A stretch of DNA of 32,486 bases from Strigomonas culicis (taxonomy: Eukaryota; Euglenozoa; Kinetoplastea; Trypanosomatida; Trypanosomatidae), in assembly GCA_000482145.1 (NCBI GenBank), contig AUXH01000171.1:1-32486 (forward strand), read 5' to 3'. Made by a program: the position numbers and the translations under genes. Positions 24,955 to 32,486 of the stretch are shown piece by piece; position 1 is the first letter of the stretch, and each line of letters begins with the position of its first letter. Below the pieces are notes generated by a model. The model was not told the DNA's origin, searched no databases, and saw only the letters and a list, made by a program, of their open reading frames with translations.

Positions 24955-26934
24955 TCATTTTTTTCGAGGAGGCGGTGGCGGCGGCGGCGGTGGCGGTGGT
25001 GGTGGCGGTGGCGGCGGCGGCGGCGGCGGCACTGATGATGCGGGCTTGCTGTTTTGCTCCGCTTCGTCTTCCTCCATCAGCTCGCGCAGCTCCCGCTGCG
25101 CGTCCTGCAGCATGGAGGACAGCACCGGCGGCGCGGTGTCGGAGGCGAGGGACGACGACGTGGCGCTGGTCGGCGGCATCGGGCGGGCCACGCACGCGTG
25201 CTTCGGCAGCAGCCGCGCGACGACGCTCTGGCCGCACTGGTCGCAGCCCACGAGGCGGAACTCGCAGCCCGCCTCGTGGGCCGCCAGCGCGTCCGCGCGG
25301 CAGCGCTGGCGGCAGAATTCGCAGGGCCGCAGGCTCGTCGACGCGTCGGGGTCCGTCGCCGAGGCATCCGGGTGCCGGGCGCTCCCCGGGTTAGACGCGG
25401 ACGCGCGCGCGGCGGCGCTGATGGGCTGGTCCTCGTTGTACGGGCTGTACCCCGTCGACACGAGCGGCGGCACGGTCGGCCGCTGGGCCATCTCCGACGT
25501 GGGCGGGTCGCGGTCGAGGCTCACGTAGGAGCTCGAGAGGACACGGGAAAGGTCACCGGAGGTGGGGCTGCCCTCCACCCCCAGCGGCGACGCGGGCGGC
25601 GACATCACCGTCAGGCTCCCCGAGGCCCCCTTGCGCCCGCCGCCGCCGGCCGCGATGGGCGGCGGCACGCTAAACACGGGCACGACGCTGGCCGCCGCCG
25701 CGCGCGAGGCGCGCGCGGCGGCGGCGGCGGTCTGGCGCTGAACCGACGCCGGGGCGGCGCGCTGCTGCAGCTCTGTCGCCTGCACGGCGAGGCGCTCGCC
25801 GGCCTCGCCCACCGTCGCCTCCACGCGCTGCTGCAGCTGTGCGAGGGCCGCCGTCCACTCGCCCTTCAGCCCATCCTGGCCGCTCGCGACGTGCGCGCGC
25901 AGCCCGTCGAGCTGCGCGGCCAGCGCCGCCTTGTCGGCCTCCGCGCGCTCGGCGAGGGTCGCCAGCTGCTGCTGCACAGTGCTGGAGAGCTGGCCGATGG
26001 AGGCGGCCACCTGCTGCAGCTGCAGCTGCAGCGCCGCGGTCGTGTCGGTCCCCGCCGCGGGAGCCGCCGCCGGGGCGGCGGCGGGCGCGGGCGGCAGCAG
26101 GCCGAGGAGGTAGGCCTCCTCCAGCGATGTGCGGCTGGGGTGGCCGGACCGCGCGCGGGGGCGGGGGCGCGGGCGGCGGCGCGCCACCCGCCGCGAGGAG
26201 GCGTCGGAGGTGTCGTCCAGCGTCGTGTCGTCGTCGTCCGCCGCGGCGCCGCGCGTGCGATGTCGCCGTTTGCAGAGTGGGCAGTAAAGCCTGCCGCGGC
26301 CGCCCTGCGTCCAGCGGATGCCGGCGCCGTCGTGGTACGGGTCCGCCGGCGGCGGCAGCTGCTGGTCCACGTGCGCGTGGAGGGCGCGCGCGTGGTAGGC
26401 GGCGCCCTGCTGCTGCAGCCGGTCCACGAGCTCCGCGCTGCGCTCGCGCTCGACGCGCAGCTGCTGCTCCAGGAGGCGCGTGCTGGACTCCAGCTGCGCC
26501 GTGGACTTGGTGAGGCTGGCGGCGCTGAGCGACAGCGTGTCGCGCTCCTGCTGCGTCTCCTGCAGTCGGCGCGTCAGCTTCTTCGCCTTGAGCTCCAGCT
26601 CGGCCACGTAGCGCGACGTGACCGTGCCAACCACACCGCCGTTCTGCGCCTCCACCAGCTGCTCCTTCAGCACCGCCTGCGACCACAGCATGAACTGCAG
26701 GGAGAGCTGGTAGAGCTGGAAGGCCTGCACAAGGTCCACGTCCGTGGCGTCGCGGAGTGCATGCAGGCTGAGGGAGCTGCTGGAGAGCGTGGACACGAGG
26801 TGGGTGAGCATGCGCAGGTCGGGCTCCTCCACCTTGAAGGACGAGACGTCCACGCGCCGCACCATCGGCCAGGACAGCTCACACTCAGCGTTGGCGTTGA
26901 AGCGAAAGCGTCGCAGTTTTTCGGAAACACTCAT
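24955..26934 (-). CDS. DZIP1-like coiled-coil protein with TRAF-type zinc motif and 21-proline tail
   Basis: A 659-aa protein. Residues 8-95 match the N-terminal domain of DAZ-interacting zinc-finger protein 1 (FRFNANAECELSWPMVRRVD, then DLVQAFQLYQLSLQFMLWSQ), a basal-body / ciliary protein in other eukaryotes. A coiled coil follows (about 105-190), then a short Cys pair YCPLCKRRH (217-225) where DZIP1 has a zinc finger, an Arg-rich stretch (248-262) and a second coiled coil (about 300-400). Near the C-terminus, C538, C541, H553, C557, C564, C567, H579 and C581 form a TRAF-type pair of zinc knuckles. The protein ends with a short acidic helix (610-628) and 21 consecutive prolines followed by RKK. 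A flagellar-base role is inferred from the DZIP1 resemblance. The start is the ATG at 26934; the acceptor is probably at 26984-26985, beyond a TA repeat. Confidence 0.85.
   Translation of the reverse strand: MSVSEKLRRFRFNANAECELSWPMVRRVDVSSFKVEEPDLRMLTHLVSTLSSSSLSLHALRDATDVDLVQAFQLYQLSLQFMLWSQAVLKEQLVEAQNGGVVGTVTSRYVAELELKAKKLTRRLQETQQERDTLSLSAASLTKSTAQLESSTRLLEQQLRVERERSAELVDRLQQQGAAYHARALHAHVDQQLPPPADPYHDGAGIRWTQGGRGRLYCPLCKRRHRTRGAAADDDDTTLDDTSDASSRRVARRRPRPRPRARSGHPSRTSLEEAYLLGLLPPAPAAAPAAAPAAGTDTTAALQLQLQQVAASIGQLSSTVQQQLATLAERAEADKAALAAQLDGLRAHVASGQDGLKGEWTAALAQLQQRVEATVGEAGERLAVQATELQQRAAPASVQRQTAAAAARASRAAAASVVPVFSVPPPIAAGGGGRKGASGSLTVMSPPASPLGVEGSPTSGDLSRVLSSSYVSLDRDPPTSEMAQRPTVPPLVSTGYSPYNEDQPISAAARASASNPGSARHPDASATDPDASTSLRPCEFCRQRCRADALAAHEAGCEFRLVGCDQCGQSVVARLLPKHACVARPMPPTSATSSSLASDTAPPVLSSMLQDAQRELRELMEEDEAEQNSKPASSVPPPPPPPPPPPPPPPPPPPPPRKK
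24967..25029 (-). repeat. Proline-codon repeat, 21 CCN codons
   Basis: Sixty-three bases of GGN/CCN trinucleotides encode 21 uninterrupted prolines at the end of the DZIP1-like protein. Third positions vary (CCG, CCA, CCT), so the tract is kept as protein sequence rather than as a pure DNA repeat. Confidence 0.9.
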
Positions 26935-27426
26935 CGCGATGGGTTCTGTCTATGCAATAATATACGTGTGGGTCTATGTTCGTCTATATATATATATATA
27001 TATATATATGAAAACAACAACAACAACAAAAAACTATTTATGTACAACGGTGTGTATGCGAGCTGCAACTGACGTAGCAGCTGTTAAGATATAAAGACAC
27101 AAACAACAACAACAAAAACAGAAAAGAACAGAGTGATGGATGTATTCAGATGCACGTTGAAGTGAGTGAATTGAGCAATCCACATGGAGCCCCTCATTCT
27201 TTTTCTTTGCACAACGCTACCTGAGTACTTTTTTTTTACTCACACGGTTGAATCTCTCGATATATATGTATACATATATATATATGTCTAATAAGATCAT
27301 CTATCAATTGAGCAAGGAAAAAAATGAATAACGTAAGACGTCTCATTTAATATACAGTTGTATTATAATAGCAATGCTGCACAACGAATTTCGCAAACAA
27401 ACAAACAAAAAAAAGAAAGCAAAGCG
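26935..27426. other. Intergenic region, 0.5 kb, with TA repeat and palindrome
   Basis: This is the 3' flank of Sec15 and the 5' flank of the DZIP1-like gene. It has (TA)12 at 26985-27009, CAA runs near 27015-27030 and 27104-27118, and a 20-nt perfect palindrome at 27261-27280. No gene is supported. Confidence 0.65.
26985..27009. repeat. (TA)12 microsatellite
   Basis: A TA dinucleotide run 50 bp upstream of the DZIP1-like start. The first AG past the upstream T-rich tract lies at its edge (26984-26985), so the repeat separates tract and acceptor. Confidence 0.9.
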
Positions 27427-30400
27427 TTACTTTTTGAACACGTTGGCGGTTGCCGTAACCGTTTTCCCAACGGCCTGGAAGCCCTTTGTCACCGCCTTTG
27501 TGGCACCCTCAATACCGGCCATCAGCTGCGGCTGGTTAGCCTTCTCGTGCTGGTACTGCGCCTCCCTCGGCGCGAGCCACGCGTTGAGGTCGTCCACGAC
27601 CATGTTGATCTGCATCGGAAAGCGCTGCGCCGCGGTGATGTCGGGCAGCATGTCTGTGAGGCGCCGCTGCCACACCGGGACGAGGGTCGCGCACTGCTGT
27701 GCGAACTCCTTCACCACATCCCGCAGCAGCGCGAAGTCGCGTTCGCCCTCCGCGTAGGCCGACTTGACCGCGCCCTCCACCGCCGTCTGCATGCCCTGGC
27801 CGATGTGGGTGATGACGGTGCCCATGATGCTGCGCACCACCGCGGACTGCAGAATCATCTTCATCTTTGGGATGAGCCCAAGGAAAAACTGCATGCAGTC
27901 GCCGACGCCGTCGTCGCCGTCGCTCTTTCGCTTGCCGGTGCGGCAGTCGATGTGGCGCCGCCAGAAGTTCAGCGTGGCGGCGGGCCGGAGCCGCTCCGTG
28001 AGCTCCTCCACGCAGGCCTGCATCAGCGCCTCGATGCCCTTCTGTACGCAGCGCGCGAAGGGCGCCGCGGAGGCGGACAGCAGCTTGGGCGTGCCCATCG
28101 TCTGCCGCTCGCCGCCGCTGTAGCTGCCTTGCCACCGCAGCATAAACTGCTGCTCGATGCAGGACACGATGACCGGCATCGTGGAGCAGGACGAGATGAA
28201 GACGCTGAACTGCAGGATGGACCGCGAGCTGATGGACATGAGCTGACCCTGCAGTGTCTCGGACACCGTGCGGAAGAGCACGGAGATGTACTTGAGCAGC
28301 ATCTCGTCCACGTTGTTCATCTCCGACTGTCGCACAACCGCCACGTGGTCCATCGATATGATGGAGTAGCAGCGGGTGAGCAGCTCCGCGGTCTTCTCGC
28401 CGATGAGGGGCACCATGATGCTGTACGGCAGCGTGAGCGCGCCGGCGGTGTACCGCGGCGGCACCGGCAGCTCCAGCAGCGGACACTTGTTGAGGTAGAA
28501 GCGGCTGACGTAGGACTCGAACTCGGCCGGGCTGTTCACGATGAGGGGGTCGAGCGCGTCCATCAGCACGAGCTGCGTGCACTCCACGCAGGCGGACTGC
28601 AGCCATAGGCTCACGAGTGTGTCGCTGAGCGTCTCGGCCACGTGCGACAGCGCCACGGGGCTCAGCTCCACGCTCTTGCAGTTCTCCGCCGCGTGCTGGG
28701 TGAGGCTCCGCAGCGTCGCGAACAGCCGCACCATGACGCCCGTGTAGTTGGGGTCCGGGAGGAGGGCGTGGGAGATGCGCATGGAGCGGTCCGTGATGAC
28801 CTGCGTGATGCGATCCCACGTGCGCAGCACCTCCGCGCTGGACTGCACGTGGGGGTAGGTCGCGCTGTACACGATGTCCTCGATCAGCATGAAGCCGAGC
28901 GCCGTCGCGCAAAAGCTCTCGAAGTCCGCGGCGACGTCGGCGGACGACACGCCGTCGAGCGCCAGCGGGCAGTGGAAGAGGTCTGCCTTGGCCTGCTGCG
29001 CGCGACCCTCCACGTAGTACTTCACGAAGTACTCGTCGCGGCGCAGCTCCGTGAAGACGCGCTGGATGCCGGCGCCGTTGCTGATGGAGGCGATGAGCGC
29101 GCCCTGGTCGAAGTCCGCGAAGGTGATCGAGGCGCTGGCAAAGTGTTCCACGAGCCACCAGTAGTTGCCCCCCTCCGCCACCACGACCTTCTTCGTCGTC
29201 TGGCCGGCCGCAATGCAGCCCCGCCACGCGAGCGTCGCCTTGCCGATGAGGTTCGCGGAGTCGCGCAGCAGCTTCAGCCACGCGTTGAGCTTCACCACGG
29301 CGATGTGGAAGACGGACGTGGTGAGCGCCGGCACCCGCACGTGCAGCACGTACTCGCCGATCGCGTACTCCGCCAGCGGTGCGGACAGGCGCACCAGCTC
29401 CTGCAGCGACGTGATGGCGCCGATCAGCTGCTCCCGCTTCAGCTGCGACTCCGCCGTCTCGAGATACTCCGCGACGGCCATGCAGCGCGCGAGCAGCCCG
29501 CGCGCCTTCATCAGGTTGTCGCGCGTGCTGCGGCACAGGATGAGGTTGGCCGCCACCTGCCGCATGTCGACCACCGCCGACCGCACGAGCGCCGTCGCGC
29601 CGCTGAGCTCCTCGCCGACGAACTGCGCGTCCTTCTCCGAGATGGCCAGGCACTGCTGCGCCGCGTGAATGAACACGGTGTAGTGGTTCTGGCAGAGCGC
29701 CTCCACCTGTCCCTCGTTGTCCTTGACGAACGCGTCGAGGTCCTTCAGCAGGGCCTCCTCCTCACGCTTCATGTACGCGGTGCGCAGCGTCGTGTAGTCC
29801 GCGAACTCGCCGTCCACGAGCGACGTGATGGCGATGTAGCGCGACGGCGCCATGGCCAGGCCCACGCCCGCGTCCGCGCGGCCGGCCGCCGCCTTCCCGG
29901 GCCGCGGCAGCGTCGAGTCGCCGGCGCCCTCGTCGTCGCTGTGGTCCGACGCCGGCGGCGAGTCCGCCGCGTCCGCGTCGCCGCCCGCCACCGCGTCGGG
30001 GTCCTCGCCCTCCTCCGCGGCGAGCTGCTCCGCCGCGCGCTGGGCGTTGCGCACGAGCAGCGAGAGCGCGCGCTCGATCGCGGAGGCCTCCAGCACGGAG
30101 CCAGCGGTGAGCACCACGTCGCGAAACTCCTCCTGGCCGGTCTCGATGCTGGATGTGGCGTCGCCGGCTGTGTCTGAAGACTGCACGTCCGCGTGGATGG
30201 CGATCTTCTGCTGCTCCAGCGACACCAGCAGGTACCGGTTCGCCCAGCGCGCGTACAGCTTGAAGCCCTTCTCCTTGATCAGGTACGTGAACAGCCGAGT
30301 GGACACCACGTACACGCGCTTGTGCGTGTCATGACGCTCTATCACCAGCGGGAACTCCGTCACGAAGAGCACACGCGGAGCGTCGCAGTTGCTGCGTAGT

Positions 30401-30435
30401 ATTTTGTAAACCTTCTTCTGAAATGCCTCGTCCAT
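27427..30435 (-). CDS. SEC15: Exocyst complex subunit Sec15-like (EXOC6)
   Basis: A 1002-aa protein that I assign to exocyst subunit Sec15, part of the tether that docks secretory vesicles; in trypanosomatids secretion and uptake occur at the flagellar pocket. Matches run in order: VEALCQNHYTVFIHAAQQCL (244-263) corresponds to the Sec15 segment VEKMCNYHYQGF, followed by the long helical N-terminal region. The next match is the segment around HCPLALDG with FMLIEDIVYSATY (Sec15 FFVVEDHIL). Near the middle are CPLLELPVPPRY and LTLPYSIMVPLIGEKTAELL, then the helix EMNNVDEMLLKYISVLF (Sec15 EIDDMLRKSTNLLL). Residues 15-130 form a beta-rich, PH-like module absent from animal Sec15, joined by an acidic linker (140-175). 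The C-terminal 40 residues are basic. Sec15 in other organisms is a Rab effector. The ATG at 30435 follows an acceptor at 30494-30495. Confidence 0.82.
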   Translation of the reverse strand: MDEAFQKKVYKILRSNCDAPRVLFVTEFPLVIERHDTHKRVYVVSTRLFTYLIKEKGFKLYARWANRYLLVSLEQQKIAIHADVQSSDTAGDATSSIETGQEEFRDVVLTAGSVLEASAIERALSLLVRNAQRAAEQLAAEEGEDPDAVAGGDADAADSPPASDHSDDEGAGDSTLPRPGKAAAGRADAGVGLAMAPSRYIAITSLVDGEFADYTTLRTAYMKREEEALLKDLDAFVKDNEGQVEALCQNHYTVFIHAAQQCLAISEKDAQFVGEELSGATALVRSAVVDMRQVAANLILCRSTRDNLMKARGLLARCMAVAEYLETAESQLKREQLIGAITSLQELVRLSAPLAEYAIGEYVLHVRVPALTTSVFHIAVVKLNAWLKLLRDSANLIGKATLAWRGCIAAGQTTKKVVVAEGGNYWWLVEHFASASITFADFDQGALIASISNGAGIQRVFTELRRDEYFVKYYVEGRAQQAKADLFHCPLALDGVSSADVAADFESFCATALGFMLIEDIVYSATYPHVQSSAEVLRTWDRITQVITDRSMRISHALLPDPNYTGVMVRLFATLRSLTQHAAENCKSVELSPVALSHVAETLSDTLVSLWLQSACVECTQLVLMDALDPLIVNSPAEFESYVSRFYLNKCPLLELPVPPRYTAGALTLPYSIMVPLIGEKTAELLTRCYSIISMDHVAVVRQSEMNNVDEMLLKYISVLFRTVSETLQGQLMSISSRSILQFSVFISSCSTMPVIVSCIEQQFMLRWQGSYSGGERQTMGTPKLLSASAAPFARCVQKGIEALMQACVEELTERLRPAATLNFWRRHIDCRTGKRKSDGDDGVGDCMQFFLGLIPKMKMILQSAVVRSIMGTVITHIGQGMQTAVEGAVKSAYAEGERDFALLRDVVKEFAQQCATLVPVWQRRLTDMLPDITAAQRFPMQINMVVDDLNAWLAPREAQYQHEKANQPQLMAGIEGATKAVTKGFQAVGKTVTATANVFKK

Positions 30436-31279
30436 GTTGGCTTTGTTTTCGCAATTACTATTACCTGTTACTATGGCTGAGCACCTTTTTTTTCTTTAGG
30501 AGAAGAAAAAAAGAAAACAGGAAGAAAGGAGAGAATACACATGAACTGCGCTTCAGTAATGCACTCTTTCATACACGTGTTTGTATGTTCGTCTGTCTGC
30601 GAGTTGCCTGTGTATCTGCAGACACCTATGTACACACTTCAGATCTTCTTCCTGATTTGCTCTTGAATAATTGATGATCTAAAGACGTATGAATAGAAGT
30701 ACAGTGTATCTGTTCAGAGGGAACGGTAGTGATGAGCGAAAACAAAAACAACACACACAAAAACAAACAAAAAATAATAATAACAAAAAAGAAGAACAAC
30801 ACCATCATGCAATGAAGCAAACCAAATAGTGTGAAGCGGAAGCGAACTAGGTGGTAGCCGTGTGTTGTAGCTGGTGATGATGGAAGCGATCAGGTATACA
30901 TGCGTGTGTGAATAGATACATAACGACGCATCCCTGTGCTTACAAAAACAGACAAAAAAAAACTACAATACCCCCAAAAGGCCACTAGCAGCAACAAAAA
31001 AAAACGTAAGGTACCTGTTTTTTTTTTGCTGTTGCTGATTGACGTGCAAGTCACGGCCTATATATATATATATTTCTGTATTTTTCCTCTTCAAGGAGCG
31101 AAAAAAACAAGATGGAAAAGAAAACAACATGCAAAAGAAAAAAAAATGAGCAATCGATAATAAGAAAATAAATAAATATATGTATATATATATGTTTTGT
31201 ACTATGAGCACCGTGCACTTTTCGGCGCACCGTGTAGAGGGGGCCACCGTATTGTGGCGGTCCGCTGTGCCCTGCGTGG
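30436..31279. other. Intergenic region, AT-rich, 0.84 kb
   Basis: This is the 3' flank of the partial proline-rich gene and the 5' flank of Sec15. It has A-rich runs and (TA)7 at 31059-31073. I see no gene in it. Confidence 0.65.
30494..30535 (-). promoter_or_regulatory. Predicted trans-splice acceptor of Sec15
   Basis: The minus strand has CTCTCCTTTCTTCCTGTTTT and further T/C up to CTAAAG, with the first AG at 30494-30495, about 59 nt before the ATG. CTCAG further downstream is an alternative. Confidence 0.5.
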
Positions 31280-32486
31280 CTAGGGCGGTGCGGCCGCGGG
31301 CGGGTGGCTCAGTGTGTCGACGGCGAGCAGCACCGGCTCCAGCGGCTGCACCGTCGCGTCCGTGCGGCTCCTGCCGACGCCACGCCCCTTCCGCCCGCGG
31401 CAGCGGCAAAGGCAGCAGCGCAGGAAGCAGGGGCAGCAGCGCCCGCATGCGTCGTCGTCGTCGCTGCCGCCGTCCGGCCGCCCTCTGGCGGCGCGGCCCC
31501 CGGCCGCGTAGGGCGGCAGGTCCGGCGCCGCAAGGCGCGGCGGCGGCGGAAAGTCCATCACGGAGCCGTCCTCGTCCAGCGGCCGCCGCGACGGCGGCGG
31601 CGGACCCGCCTCCGGCGGCGCCGCGGCGGCCGGCGGGTGCGACACCTCGTCGAAGGGCTCGTGCAGCGAGCGGCCGTGCGGCGCCGCAACACCAGCCGCC
31701 TCGTCCGCGGCCAGGCGCTGCGGCGACGGCGTCCGGTAGTCCGCCGCCGCCGGCGGGGGCGGCGGCGGCGGTGGGGTGAGGCTCGCGTCGGCGGTGGCGG
31801 GCGGCACGTACGCGGAGCACAGGAGCGACTTGTAGTCCGGCGCGGCGCGCGGGTCCGCGGCCGCCTTCGCCTGCCACAGCGTCGGCGGCGGCGCGGCCGC
31901 CGCGGCCGCCGCCGGGACGGCGCAGGGCCAGTTGGAGAGCATGGCGGCCCACGGCTGCACGCCCTTCGGCGGCTGCTGCTGCTGCGGCTCCTGCGGCTGC
32001 GGCGACGCGTCCGGGCGGTCCTCCACCGGGGGGCTGAGAATCGTCCGGTGGGCGGGCGGCAGCGGCGTGAGTGGCGCGGGCGGCGCCGGCGCCGCGGACG
32101 CCTTGCGCCTGTGGCGCTTCACCTTGACCTTCTTCTTCCTTGGCGCGGCCGCCGCGTCCTGCGCCGGCGGCTGCTCTCCGGCCGCGCTCGCCGTGCCGGC
32201 GGCAGCGGCGGCGGGCGCGACGCTGCGGATGGACGGCGCCGAGGCGGACGGGATGGCTGAGGGGGCGGGCGAGCCCGGCGGCGGGGGCTGCGGCCGCGTG
32301 AGGGCGGCGATGGGGTCGATCGCGTGCGTCGGCAGTGTCGCGCTGCCGGTGAGGGACGGCGTCGCGGCGCTCGTCGCCGCGGTGCTGCTCTTCGCACCGC
32401 CGCCCTCCGCTTCCGAGGCGGCCGGCGGCGTCGTGCACTCGAGCACCTGCGGGGCCACGCCGCTGTCGTCGCCGCGCGGCGGCGCG
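31280..32486 (-). CDS. Proline-rich protein with C-terminal cysteine cluster (5' end outside window)
   Basis: The frame is open from the right edge to the TAG at 31280-31282, giving at least 402 residues. The only candidate start inside the window is a GTG at 32458, so I treat the gene as 5'-partial. The sequence is Pro/Ala-rich and disordered, with a basic patch (RKKKVKVKRHRRK), a Gln run (PQPQEPQQQQPP), PPPPPPPP stretches and a few aromatic islands (WAAMLSNWP, DYKSLLCSAYVPP). Near the C-terminus eight cysteines occur within 16 residues (CGRCCPCFLRCCLCRC), preceded by four Asp and followed by RGRKGRGVGRSR. Such a cluster could be palmitoylated or bind metal. No domain is recognised. The function is unknown; membrane-associated scaffold is a guess. 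Confidence 0.7.
   Translation of the reverse strand, partial: APPRGDDSGVAPQVLECTTPPAASEAEGGGAKSSTAATSAATPSLTGSATLPTHAIDPIAALTRPQPPPPGSPAPSAIPSASAPSIRSVAPAAAAAGTASAAGEQPPAQDAAAAPRKKKVKVKRHRRKASAAPAPPAPLTPLPPAHRTILSPPVEDRPDASPQPQEPQQQQPPKGVQPWAAMLSNWPCAVPAAAAAAAPPPTLWQAKAAADPRAAPDYKSLLCSAYVPPATADASLTPPPPPPPPAAADYRTPSPQRLAADEAAGVAAPHGRSLHEPFDEVSHPPAAAAPPEAGPPPPSRRPLDEDGSVMDFPPPPRLAAPDLPPYAAGGRAARGRPDGGSDDDDACGRCCPCFLRCCLCRCRGRKGRGVGRSRTDATVQPLEPVLLAVDTLSHPPAAAPP

Noticed and set aside
1..32486. tRNA, rRNA, snRNA genes, CRISPR arrays and transposable elements
   Set aside because: I looked on both strands for T-arm consensus (GGTTCGA-type), repeated spacer structure, reverse transcriptase or transposase motifs and long terminal repeats, and saw none. 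Short simple repeats account for all the repetition except the kinase pair.

Overview
The window is a stretch of nuclear chromosome from a trypanosomatid flagellate. The protein set points there: an acidocalcisomal VSP1-type pyrophosphatase, trypanosomatid-style RAD51-paralogue and exocyst genes, and a flagellar-type protein. So does the gene arrangement: every supported gene lies on the minus strand with no visible intron, and nearly every gene is preceded on the minus strand by a pyrimidine tract and an AG, as expected for spliced-leader trans-splicing of one polycistronic unit read from right to left. Coding DNA is very GC-rich with G/C third positions. Intergenic DNA is AT-rich, full of homopolymers and microsatellites, and pyrimidine-rich on the transcribed strand. 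From memory, the neighbourhood VSP1 / RAD51 paralogue / proteasome alpha-7 resembles Leishmania chromosome 11. The species cannot be named; the strong GC contrast between coding and intergenic DNA looks unlike Leishmania itself and may suit a monoxenous relative.

In the direction of transcription (high to low coordinates) the genes are: a proline-rich protein with a C-terminal cysteine cluster (5' end outside the window); an exocyst Sec15-like subunit; a DZIP1-like coiled-coil protein with a TRAF-type zinc-binding motif and a 21-proline tail; MCTS1/MCT-1 (PUA domain); a divergent, probably mitochondrial DEAD-box helicase; a leucine-rich-repeat-like protein; an unrecognised 150-aa helical protein; VSP1 inorganic pyrophosphatase; a 59-aa helical protein; pterin-4a-carbinolamine dehydratase; a RAD51 paralogue with a degenerate Walker A; proteasome alpha-7; a 1613-aa protein that I read as three tandem degenerate kinesin-motor-like modules; two tandem CaMKK-like protein kinases; and the disordered N-terminus of a protein that runs off the left edge.

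The genes do not form a pathway. As usual in these organisms, unrelated housekeeping, repair, trafficking and cytoskeletal genes share one transcription unit. The most notable observations are (i) the triple pseudo-kinesin protein, in which each module keeps the order of kinesin strand and helix landmarks but lacks P-loop, switch I and switch II; (ii) the kinase pair, whose catalytic core is almost identical over about 620 bp inside otherwise diverged genes, a sign of recent gene conversion, with one sharply divergent patch in the activation segment; (iii) the RAD51 paralogue without its Walker A lysine; and (iv) the 59-aa gene, which is easily missed. I saw no tRNA, rRNA, CRISPR array, transposon or strand switch.
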